In this document: positions 1 to 5,844 of the stretch, one piece after another | Layout of the letters: each line of letters begins with the position of its first letter | How positions within the stretch are numbered: the stretch's first letter is position 1 | NCBI GenBank assembly: GCA_019322535.1 | Contig: JAHWIM010000027.1 | Span: 1 to 10,389, forward strand | Length of the DNA: 10,389 nt | Source of the DNA: Candidatus Woesearchaeota archaeon | GTDB taxonomy: Archaea > Nanobdellota > Nanobdellia > Woesearchaeales > WJKL01 | Direction: 5' to 3' | Program-made: the position numbers and the translations under genes | The notes under the pieces: generated by a model | Told to the model about the DNA's origin: nothing | Databases searched by the model: none | The model's input: the letters and a program-made list of their open reading frames with translations, nothing else

Positions 1-1326
1 ATCTTTTTGTTTTATTTGAGCATCTTTAGCCTCTGATTCGTCCTTAAGTTTTCTATGTTCAGGCAATAATTTAACATATTGATCTGCTCTTTGTACTATG
101 CCTCCAATTCTGTCACTTACATCTGGAGAATAACTAGTTTCACCTAAAGATTTTAGTAAATTATATAGAAATTCTCCATGCGCTTTTCTGAATTTTGCCA
201 TAAAAGTTACAAGATGTCTTGGTGATGCTTTTTTTAATAACTTTCCTTCTGCATGCATTTTATCTAAATCTTTTTTACGGCCAACATACAATCCATAGAC
301 ATGCATATCTTTTTCTTTTAATGCTGTGTCTCTTGAAGCTTTATCTGCCTCTTGTAGTTTACTATGTTTTATTTCTAATTTGTCTAATTGATCTTGAATT
401 ATTTCTTGTGCTTTTAAAGGATCTTGTTCAAAAAGTTTGTCAATACTCTGGCCTTCATGAGTTAGATCAAGACCTTTACCAAGTTGCTCTAAAAGATCAA
501 GATGTTCTATTTCATATACATGGTTTAAAAAAGATTCGCCAACAAAAGTTTGAATATCGCTTTCTTGTATTCCTCCAATTTCTCTGTGGACTATTCCTAC
601 TAATCTTTTATTTTCATCTTTGAGTCTTGCTGCTTCAATTTGTTCTCCCATATTGCCTTGCATACCTTCAGCTTTTTGTAATATGCGGCATACATAATCT
701 TTATACAAACTTCTTAATTCATCCATATCAGTTATAATTTGTGCAGTTGGTTGGTTCCATGCTTCCTCAAGTTGATCTAGTTCTGTTGAAAATTGTTCAT
801 CAGCAATCCTTAGTTCATTTACATATTCCCTATATCTTTTAATCTTCTCATATTCTTCTTTTGTAAAACCAGCTTTTCCTGGTTTGTCACCTGCATCTTG
901 TAATTTTTGAGATTTTTCTTCTAAATCACAAACTATACCTTGTAATTCTTTTTTAATTGCATCTTCATTACTTTCTTGAAGAGTTCTAGATGCATACCAT
1001 TTTTGATCTACTTTCGCATATTTAGTGAAAGCAGGACGAATTGATCTTCTAACAGATTGTCTTAAAAGACTTAAACGCTTTTGAGAATAAAAAAAATCAG
1101 GAGGTGCTCCAATTTCTCCTTCAACTAGATGCTGTCCTAGAATACATAAAGATCTTTGTTTGTTAAGATTATTTGACTCTTCAAAGCCAGCTAACATATC
1201 ATTCTGAACTCTAGTGCTTAGCATATCTTTTTCTGACTTTTCAGAATAAGTATCGCTAGGTTTTTCTCCTGCACTTCCACCAAACCCTTTTCCTCCAAGA
1301 GGTCCAGATCCTTCTGCTTTAGCCAT
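1..1326 (-). CDS. Unrecognised large coiled-coil protein, C-terminus beyond window
   Basis: Reading the minus strand from the ATG at 1326 gives 442 codons without a stop, so the gene continues past the left edge. I do not recognise a family. The first 25 or so residues are Gly/Ser/Lys-rich and probably disordered (MAKAEGSGPLGGKGFGG). After that the protein is strongly helical and charged, with long Glu/Lys/Gln/Leu stretches typical of coiled coils. I see no signal peptide, membrane segment, P-loop or Cys cluster. The start is well supported: a TATA box lies about 28 nt upstream, so the mRNA is probably leaderless, and no other start lies close by. It is divergent from the helical protein at 1492. 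A structural or scaffolding role would fit the composition but is only a guess. The reading frame itself is near certain. Confidence 0.85.
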   Translation of the reverse strand, partial: MAKAEGSGPLGGKGFGGSAGEKPSDTYSEKSEKDMLSTRVQNDMLAGFEESNNLNKQRSLCILGQHLVEGEIGAPPDFFYSQKRLSLLRQSVRRSIRPAFTKYAKVDQKWYASRTLQESNEDAIKKELQGIVCDLEEKSQKLQDAGDKPGKAGFTKEEYEKIKRYREYVNELRIADEQFSTELDQLEEAWNQPTAQIITDMDELRSLYKDYVCRILQKAEGMQGNMGEQIEAARLKDENKRLVGIVHREIGGIQESDIQTFVGESFLNHVYEIEHLDLLEQLGKGLDLTHEGQSIDKLFEQDPLKAQEIIQDQLDKLEIKHSKLQEADKASRDTALKEKDMHVYGLYVGRKKDLDKMHAEGKLLKKASPRHLVTFMAKFRKAHGEFLYNLLKSLGETSYSPDVSDRIGGIVQRADQYVKLLPEHRKLKDESEAKDAQIKQKD

Positions 1327-1349
1327 ATTATAAAAATAACAAGTAATGT

Positions 1350-1359
1350 ATTTATAAAT
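1350..1359 (-). promoter_or_regulatory. TATA box for the coiled-coil gene at 1326
   Basis: ATTTATAAAT on the minus strand, centred about 28 nt upstream of the ATG at 1326. This is the spacing expected for an archaeal TATA box driving a leaderless transcript. A short inverted repeat, TCACT-TTAT-AGTGA (1375-1388), lies just upstream between the two divergent genes and could be an operator, but five-base arms are weak evidence. Confidence 0.6.
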
Positions 1360-1436
1360 GTTTTGGTTTTTTTGTCACTTTATAGTGAGTAATCCATTTA
1401 TAAAGGAAATGATGAAAAATAAGCTATAAACACAAA

Positions 1437-1485
1437 ATTTAAATAAACAATTAACAAGTTTTGATGTATAAATGATACTGAGGTG
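1437..1485 (+). promoter_or_regulatory. Promoter and ribosome binding site for the gene at 1492
   Basis: GAGGTG at 1480-1485 is a strong Shine-Dalgarno match six bases before the ATG at 1492. Two TATA-like boxes are possible. ATTTAAATA (1437-1445) would start the mRNA near 1467 and keep the Shine-Dalgarno in the leader. TGTATAAATG (1464-1473) would give an almost leaderless mRNA and remove it. The first is more consistent with the conserved ribosome binding site. Confidence 0.5.
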
Positions 1486-1491
1486 TAATAT

Positions 1492-2436
1492 ATGGCAATT
1501 GGTTTAAGATTAAAAAGTACTTCTGCTGGTGAATTTAATATAGTTATGAGATATTTGGAGATGAGAAGAGAAGCTAGGAAATTTACAAAATCAGAGCATG
1601 ATGTTGTTGAAAAAGACAAAAAATTGCAAAAATTGGTTGGAATGCATAAACTTGCAGACGCAAAAGAAACCATGTCAACAAAAAATAAAAAGGCTTTTGA
1701 AGCTGCTGAATCAGCTCATAGATTATTAACTAATGATTTTGTATGTATGAAAATTCTTGAAAAAATGATAAGAGAAGCTGAGAAAAAAGAAAAAGCATTG
1801 ATTAAAGGAATTAAGAAAGGCAGAGTGCCTATGCGTATGAAAAAAGAAGAGTTAAAAGTGCTTGAAGAAGAGTATGAAGAGCTTGAAAGTGAAGTAGAAA
1901 AAGATGTAAAAAAAGTATTGATTAAAGCAAGACGTGTCATTAATGGGTTATATCATCATTGTTTTAAAAAAGAGGATATGGCATTTTTTATTAAAAGAAA
2001 GACTTATTTTGACTGGAGACTTCTAAATTATTTTAAATTAAGACACGAATCTAAAGATGTAAAAAAAGAATTACAAGAAACTAAAAAAATGTTAAAGGGT
2101 TTAACAAAAGTAAAAGAAGCTCTTGAGGGCCATGTTAATAAAACAAAACTAAAAAAAGAAAAAAAATTGTTAATTGAAGATACAAAAGAATTTGTTAAAG
2201 CTTGTAAAAAAGCAATAGTTGCAATTTCCAAGATATTTGCTAATTCAGCTTTGTTGCTAGATAGGGTTATTGGTGTATTAGTGGGAGATATTAAAGAAGA
2301 AGATGAATGGATGAAAACACATCAAGTCCCTATGATGATGGTAAAAGAAGATGAAGATGCTGTAGAGAAGATATTAGTAATTATAAGAACTTCTTTACGG
2401 GAAATTAATGCAGATATAATGCAATTATACTTATAA
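1492..2436 (+). CDS. Lys-rich, all-helical coiled-coil protein, function unknown
   Basis: A 314-residue protein I cannot assign to a family. It is dominated by Lys and Glu with heptad-like hydrophobic spacing. The clearest coiled-coil segments lie around residues 85-150 and 190-245. A less charged helical stretch near 247-270 (SKIFANSALLLDRVIGVLVG) could pack as a hydrophobic core or helical hairpin, but it is too short and mixed to call a membrane span. There is no signal peptide and no catalytic motif. The start is fixed by a GAGGTG ribosome binding site six bases upstream. The next gene, a small membrane protein, follows after 77 bases on the same strand with no clear promoter of its own, so the two are probably co-transcribed. 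The gene is divergent from another coiled-coil protein at 1326, and a shared role in cell architecture is possible but unproven. Confidence 0.85.
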   Translation: MAIGLRLKSTSAGEFNIVMRYLEMRREARKFTKSEHDVVEKDKKLQKLVGMHKLADAKETMSTKNKKAFEAAESAHRLLTNDFVCMKILEKMIREAEKKEKALIKGIKKGRVPMRMKKEELKVLEEEYEELESEVEKDVKKVLIKARRVINGLYHHCFKKEDMAFFIKRKTYFDWRLLNYFKLRHESKDVKKELQETKKMLKGLTKVKEALEGHVNKTKLKKEKKLLIEDTKEFVKACKKAIVAISKIFANSALLLDRVIGVLVGDIKEEDEWMKTHQVPMMMVKEDEDAVEKILVIIRTSLREINADIMQLYL

Positions 2437-2441
2437 GATTT

Positions 2442-2505
2442 CAAAAAAGAGGCAGCGGCAAAACAAGTTTTGCCTGGTCTCTTTTTTGCAAACAAAAAAG
2501 AGGTG
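2442..2505 (+). promoter_or_regulatory. Bistable hairpin: terminator-like stem versus Shine-Dalgarno-sequestering stem
   Basis: The arm CTCTTTTTTG (2479-2488) is perfectly complementary to two copies of CAAAAAAGAG, at 2442-2451 and 2493-2502. Pairing with the first copy, together with the inner stem GGCAAAAC/GTTTTGCC (2457-2464 with 2467-2474), makes a long terminator-like hairpin. Pairing with the second copy makes a 10-bp stem with a four-base loop that buries the GAGGTG ribosome binding site (2500-2505) of the gene at 2514. The two folds exclude each other. The left arm begins only five bases after the upstream stop codon, so terminating ribosomes could influence the choice. A plain terminator is the simpler alternative. 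Confidence 0.6.
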
Positions 2506-2513
2506 TGTATTAA

Positions 2514-2906
2514 ATGATTACTCCAAAAGATTGGCTTAGTTTTTTAATTGGAGCAATTGTTGCTGCTTTAGGTTTTTTGCCAATTCTAAATAGGTTAAAT
2601 GTTGGACCTAAGTGGTTTGCATTGAATTTTCCTCCTGTTACTGTGCTTAGTTTTATTGTTGCTGCAGCTGGTTTTTATCTGTTGGTAGAAAGCGTTATTG
2701 AAATAACAAACAGTAATGCGATTGGCTGGATTTCTTTTTTTGTTGCAGTCTTTGTATTGATTATAGGTATTCTGCCGTCATTAGCTAAAGTTGGTTTTGG
2801 GCCTAGTTGGTTTGCATTTGCATGGTTAAGTCCATTCATTTATCACCTTATATTTGTAATAGAAGGTCTTTTTTTAATGGTAGCAATGTTTGCTATGGAA
2901 ATGTAA
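2514..2906 (+). CDS. Small four-helix membrane protein with internal duplication, function unknown
   Basis: A 130-residue, very hydrophobic protein with about four predicted membrane helices (near residues 8-26, 42-62, 72-90 and 104-127). It consists of two halves that align without gaps at an offset of 65 residues. Residues 20-36 (GFLPILNRLNVGPKWFA) match 85-101 (GILPSLAKVGFGPSWFA), sharing G, LP, L, GP and WFA. Each half therefore has a helix, a GPxWFA loop and a second helix. I do not recognise the family. The ATG is chosen because GAGGTG lies eight bases upstream, inside a hairpin that may control access to it. It is probably co-transcribed with the helical protein before it. The stop codon directly abuts that of the convergent Mth938-like gene with no base between them. 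Confidence 0.85.
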   Translation: MITPKDWLSFLIGAIVAALGFLPILNRLNVGPKWFALNFPPVTVLSFIVAAAGFYLLVESVIEITNSNAIGWISFFVAVFVLIIGILPSLAKVGFGPSWFAFAWLSPFIYHLIFVIEGLFLMVAMFAMEM

Positions 2907-3245
2907 TCAACAAGTATTGTGCAGAAAAGCAGCGACTTTTTTCTCTTCTTTTAATAAAGCATTATAAGTTTGGCAGGCATCTCCTGTTTTTTCAACAATA
3001 AGTTTAATTCCTTTTTCTTTAATAAAATTAGAAATATCTTCAGGAACAGGCATTACTCCGCTTGCTCCTGTTCCAATAATAATATATTCTGGTTTTGCTT
3101 CAACTAAAGGAACAAAATCATTAAGACTAAGTTCATGATTAGGAAGATGTCTCGCTGGTCGAACTGTTTTGTTTATTAAGATAACATTGCTGTTGTAATC
3201 TTTACCATCTATTACAAATTTTCCAAATGTATAATTGTCAATCAT
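2907..3245 (-). CDS. Mth938-like (DUF498/NDUFAF3-type) domain protein
   Basis: A 112-residue single-domain protein that I place in the Mth938-like family, named after the Methanothermobacter protein and related to human NDUFAF3 and AAMDC. Supporting features are the central glycine-rich strand-turn IIIGTGASGVMPVPED (55-70) and the C-terminal signature TGDACQTYNALLKEEKKVAA (87-106), which is followed by FLHNTC. Length matches the family's usual 110-130 residues. Archaeal members have no established biochemical role; NDUFAF3 is a complex I assembly factor in mitochondria, which should not be transferred here. The start ATG overlaps the stop of the upstream membrane-protein gene in ATGA, so translation is probably coupled. 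It is the last gene of a three-gene minus-strand operon with two paralogous membrane proteins. Confidence 0.85.
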   Translation of the reverse strand: MIDNYTFGKFVIDGKDYNSNVILINKTVRPARHLPNHELSLNDFVPLVEAKPEYIIIGTGASGVMPVPEDISNFIKEKGIKLIVEKTGDACQTYNALLKEEKKVAAFLHNTC

Positions 3246-3643
3246 TTTTTAGAGGGTTTTTTCATATATTCTTTAGCATAAATAATATAACCAACTGAGG
3301 TTAAGGAATATATAACAACAGTTACAAAAAATCCAAGTATTGCTAAATCACCCCTGACTTCAGAGTTTGTATTTCTGTCTAAATAGCCATGATAAAAGAA
3401 AAGATTATCATATTGTGGTTTAATTAATTCTTTTTCAAGCAGAGGTGAAGTTAAGGGGGTTCTTCCAAGTAAAGGAAAATCTGCTGCAAATTTTCCAACA
3501 TCTGGAACCATTGCCAAAACACCAAATAAAGTTATAATAAATGGAATCCACTTTAACCATTTTTTCTTTAGAGGGATGAAGAATAAAACTATTATAAAAC
3601 CAATAAATGCTCCTACTGCAAAATGGAATTGTGCTGGTGGCAT
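3242..3643 (-). CDS. Small membrane protein, paralogue of its upstream neighbour
   Basis: A 133-residue protein with three likely membrane helices (about 8-24, 32-47 and 100-122) and a Lys-rich C-terminal tail. It begins MPPAQFHFAVG, which matches the start of the upstream neighbour (MPWNLHFAIG), and the second helix and following loop also align. This copy keeps polar residues in positions that could bind metal: D48 in VPDVGKF, D55, and H85 and D89 in FFYHGYLDR. An early His plus a PD motif after the second helix loosely recalls the DUF457/YdjM-type membrane hydrolases, but the resemblance is too thin to assign function. The gene starts one base after the upstream stop and overlaps the downstream Mth938-like gene by four bases. 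It is the middle gene of an operon. Confidence 0.8.
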   Translation of the reverse strand: MPPAQFHFAVGAFIGFIIVLFFIPLKKKWLKWIPFIITLFGVLAMVPDVGKFAADFPLLGRTPLTSPLLEKELIKPQYDNLFFYHGYLDRNTNSEVRGDLAILGFFVTVVIYSLTSVGYIIYAKEYMKKPSKK

Positions 3644-3644
3644 T

Positions 3645-3950
3645 TTATTTTCTAACGTGCATTATTTGACCTACAATACCTATGTTATATAGGAATAATG
3701 AAAACAAAAATCCAACATACTGGCCTCCTGTTGGAAACATTGATCTAATTAATGGATAAAAAAAGAAAATATTTGAATCAAGCGAGATATCAAAAACAAA
3801 TCTTAATATGCTGGGTATTATTGCCCATATTCCAAGACCTGTCATGATTAAAGGAGCATAAAGAGGGATTTCTTTATATTTAAAATATAGAATCGCGCAC
3901 AATGCTAAACCAAAACCCATCCCAATTGCAAAATGTAGATTCCATGGCAT
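3645..3950 (-). CDS. Small membrane protein, first gene of a three-gene operon
   Basis: I start this gene at the ATG at 3950, giving 101 residues (MPWNLHFAIGMGFG). An upstream in-frame ATG at 3998 would add 16 residues, but that extension contains the TATA box itself. With the TATA box centred about 26 nt before 3950, a leaderless mRNA starting there fits best. The protein has three likely membrane helices (about 7-23, 30-46 and 77-96). It is a paralogue of the following gene, sharing the HFAxG opening and the pattern of W/A-IP-x4-F-xx-D after the second helix. The candidate polar residues of the neighbour are lost here (IPSILRF in place of VPDVGKF, and FFFYPLIR in place of FFYHGYLDR). Function is unknown; partnership with the neighbour as a heteromer is an inference. 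Confidence 0.8.
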   Translation of the reverse strand: MPWNLHFAIGMGFGLALCAILYFKYKEIPLYAPLIMTGLGIWAIIPSILRFVFDISLDSNIFFFYPLIRSMFPTGGQYVGFLFSLFLYNIGIVGQIMHVRK

Positions 3951-3970
3951 ATTGTTTTTTCTGTATGTAA

Positions 3971-3980
3971 AGTATATAAA
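3971..3980 (-). promoter_or_regulatory. TATA box for the membrane-protein operon
   Basis: TTTATATACT on the minus strand, centred about 26 nt upstream of the ATG at 3950. It defines that ATG as a leaderless start and argues against the longer version beginning at 3998. Confidence 0.7.
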
Positions 3981-4010
3981 ACTTACTAAACAAAACAATA
4001 GAACAAAAGA

Positions 4011-4020
4011 TTTATATATG
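4011..4020 (+). promoter_or_regulatory. TATA box for the PAC2-family gene
   Basis: TTTATATATG, a near-consensus archaeal TATA box centred about 26 nt before the ATG at 4041, with no Shine-Dalgarno in between. A leaderless transcript is expected. It sits about 30 bp from the divergent TATA box of the membrane-protein operon, so the two promoters may compete or be co-regulated. Confidence 0.75.
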
Positions 4021-4040
4021 TGGATTTTAATTAAATAATC

Positions 4041-4754
4041 ATGAAAGTTGTATTAAAAAAGAAGCCAAAAAATCCAATTATTATTGAGGGTTTTCCTGGG
4101 TTTGGTCTTGTTGGAACAATAGCAACTGAATTCTTGATAGATCATTTAGAAACTGAAAAGATTGGAAAGATTTGGGTTGAAGAGCTTCCTGCCATGGTGG
4201 CTATTCATGAAGGAGAAGTTGTTGAACCTATTGGAATTTTTTATAACGGGAAATACAATATTGTAATTATTCATGCTATTTCTGTTACTGCTGGTATTGA
4301 ATGGAAGCTTACAGATGCTATAGTGGATATTGCCAAACAAGTACAGGCAAAAGAGATTATAAGTTTAGAAGGTATTGGAAGCACTGCGCCAGCTGCAGAA
4401 ACAAAAACTTTTCATTATACATCTAATGAAAAAAAGAGTGATAAGCTAAAGGCTGCTGGTTCTGAAGCTTTAAAAGAAGGAATAATAATGGGAACTACTG
4501 GTATTTTGATGTTAAAAGCTGAGAAAAAAGTTCCTGTTTCATGTATTTTTGCTGAAACTCGTAGTGAATTGCCTGATTCAAAAGCTGCTGCTAAGGTTAT
4601 TGAAATTCTAGACAAATACATTGGATTAAAAGTTGATTATAAACCTTTAATTAAGCAAGCAGAGAAATTTGAAGAAAAATTAAAAGATTTGCTTATGAAA
4701 AGCACAAAAGTAGCTGAAGAACAGAAAAAGAAGAAATTAAGTTATGTTGGTTAA
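4041..4754 (+). CDS. PAC2-family (proteasome assembly chaperone-like) protein
   Basis: A 237-residue PAC2-family protein. Key features are the N-terminal EGFPGFGLVG (16-25), the central LEGIGS region (109-114) and the C-terminal SELPDSKAAAKVIEILDKY (175-193) that ends the fold, followed by a Lys/Glu-rich helical tail (205-232). Family members in eukaryotes assist assembly of the 20S proteasome alpha ring. Archaeal relatives (PbaA/PbaB) bind the proteasome or form separate homo-oligomers, so a chaperone or adaptor role in protein quality control is likely but not certain. The extreme C-terminus is LSYVG: the Tyr is third from the end, not penultimate as in a true HbYX proteasome-docking motif. 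A strong leaderless promoter precedes it. Its TAA stop shares the four bases TTAA with the convergent gene. Confidence 0.9.
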   Translation: MKVVLKKKPKNPIIIEGFPGFGLVGTIATEFLIDHLETEKIGKIWVEELPAMVAIHEGEVVEPIGIFYNGKYNIVIIHAISVTAGIEWKLTDAIVDIAKQVQAKEIISLEGIGSTAPAAETKTFHYTSNEKKSDKLKAAGSEALKEGIIMGTTGILMLKAEKKVPVSCIFAETRSELPDSKAAAKVIEILDKYIGLKVDYKPLIKQAEKFEEKLKDLLMKSTKVAEEQKKKKLSYVG

Positions 4755-5764
4755 AGAATGTTTCTTATTACTTCGACTCTTGCAAGAGCATTCCCTTGTT
4801 CTCTTTTGCCTTCTAAACATCTGCAACGCCCATCATTATATTGGCATGTCTCTCCTGTCTTAAAACAATCAAAATAGTTTGCATATTCCTCTTCTGTCTC
4901 TGGATCTGGCTCAGGCAATTTCTCTGTCATATACCTTTGGAATACACATCCTACATCTAATTCTCCAATATCTCTTAGATATCTTTTAAATTCATATTCT
5001 GTATGAAAGAGGTCTACTGTTGTAAATTTTCCTTCTAATTCATGAGAGAGATCAAACATTCTATAATACCAGTCTCTTGCGTCTCTGATTAATTCATGCC
5101 TTTTTTCCCGGCCATCTTCTCTGATGAAATACCCATATTTTTCTGCTTTTTCTGTTTCTGAAAATAAGTCAAAAAGTCTTTTATAAGAAGCACCTATATC
5201 ATGTGCTAATCTTGCCCTGGTTAAAACCCCATTGCCTTGCTCTTTAAGTATTTCATAAAGTTTTTTTCCTTCTTTGATTACTTTTTCATATTCAGCCCTT
5301 GCACTCATATCTTTAATGCATGGGTCTATTCTGAGGCCTGTTGCAATATAAAATTCTGCTAACATAAAATGAAGCCTTGTCTTTCTTTTTAAAGAATCTA
5401 AAGGAATATCTATTCCTTTCCATCTTCTGAAATCATCAATATCTCTTTGTAAACGTAAAGAAAGCATTGCGCCCCCATAAGTAGCCCCTCCGAATTGATC
5501 AATCTTTGGATAATTTTCTTCAGTAAGATTTTCTCCGCTTGGTAAAACAACATGTTCTTTATCAAGTAAATCAAGAAGTTCATCAAAATTTTTGTGAGTT
5601 ATATGTATGCCCTCTTCAATCTGTTTTTCTTCTTCTATCATTCGTTGTTCTGCACTAGAAGTATCTGCAAAACTCTGTTCTAAATCCTTTCCCCTACTCT
5701 CAAATTCAGCGTGCCATCTACTAATTGCATTTGCTAATCTTGAAGTCACTTCTATTGGTGGCAT
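4751..5764 (-). CDS. Unrecognised helical protein with C-terminal Cys cluster
   Basis: A 337-residue soluble protein that I do not recognise. The N-terminal 65 residues look coiled-coil-like. The middle (about 95-265) is predominantly helical, rich in Arg, Asp, Glu and aromatic residues, with TPR-like or helical-bundle character (for example LHFMLAEFYIATGLR at 131-145). The C-terminal part carries C300-x6-C307-x6-C314-x-C316, with a further Cys at 273, on an acidic linker (PEPDPETEEEY); this could bind zinc or an iron-sulfur cluster. No signal peptide or membrane segment is visible. A TATA box 26 nt upstream supports a leaderless start at this ATG. It is convergent with the PAC2 gene, sharing TTAA for both stops, and lies 80 bp downstream of the recombinase on the same strand. 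Confidence 0.85.
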   Translation of the reverse strand: MPPIEVTSRLANAISRWHAEFESRGKDLEQSFADTSSAEQRMIEEEKQIEEGIHITHKNFDELLDLLDKEHVVLPSGENLTEENYPKIDQFGGATYGGAMLSLRLQRDIDDFRRWKGIDIPLDSLKRKTRLHFMLAEFYIATGLRIDPCIKDMSARAEYEKVIKEGKKLYEILKEQGNGVLTRARLAHDIGASYKRLFDLFSETEKAEKYGYFIREDGREKRHELIRDARDWYYRMFDLSHELEGKFTTVDLFHTEYEFKRYLRDIGELDVGCVFQRYMTEKLPEPDPETEEEYANYFDCFKTGETCQYNDGRCRCLEGKREQGNALARVEVIRNIL

Positions 5765-5785
5765 TTTATTAAACTAATCTAAAAT

Positions 5786-5794
5786 CTTATAAAT
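5786..5794 (-). promoter_or_regulatory. TATA box for the Cys-cluster protein gene
   Basis: ATTTATAAG on the minus strand, centred about 26 nt upstream of the ATG at 5764, consistent with leaderless transcription. A second TATA-like TTTATAAATA lies further upstream near 5826-5835 and could give a longer leader. Confidence 0.6.
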
Positions 5795-5844
5795 TTTAGA
5801 AGATATTATTGATGGAAAAGAAGTTATTTATAAACTTTTTGTAA

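Noticed and set aside
219..623. A plus-strand 134-codon hydrophobic frame.
   Set aside because: It lies antisense to the long open coiled-coil frame that covers 1-1326 without interruption. Its hydrophobicity is the expected mirror of Lys/Glu-rich codons.
1398..2231. Several minus-strand frames within and overlapping the gene at 1492.
   Set aside because: They are Ser/Phe-rich mirror images of the Lys/Glu-rich helical protein and lack start signals.
4041..4754. A proteasome-docking HbYX motif at the C-terminus of the PAC2-family protein.
   Set aside because: The end reads LSYVG, so Tyr is third from last and not penultimate. The motif is therefore not met, although a variant docking mode cannot be excluded.
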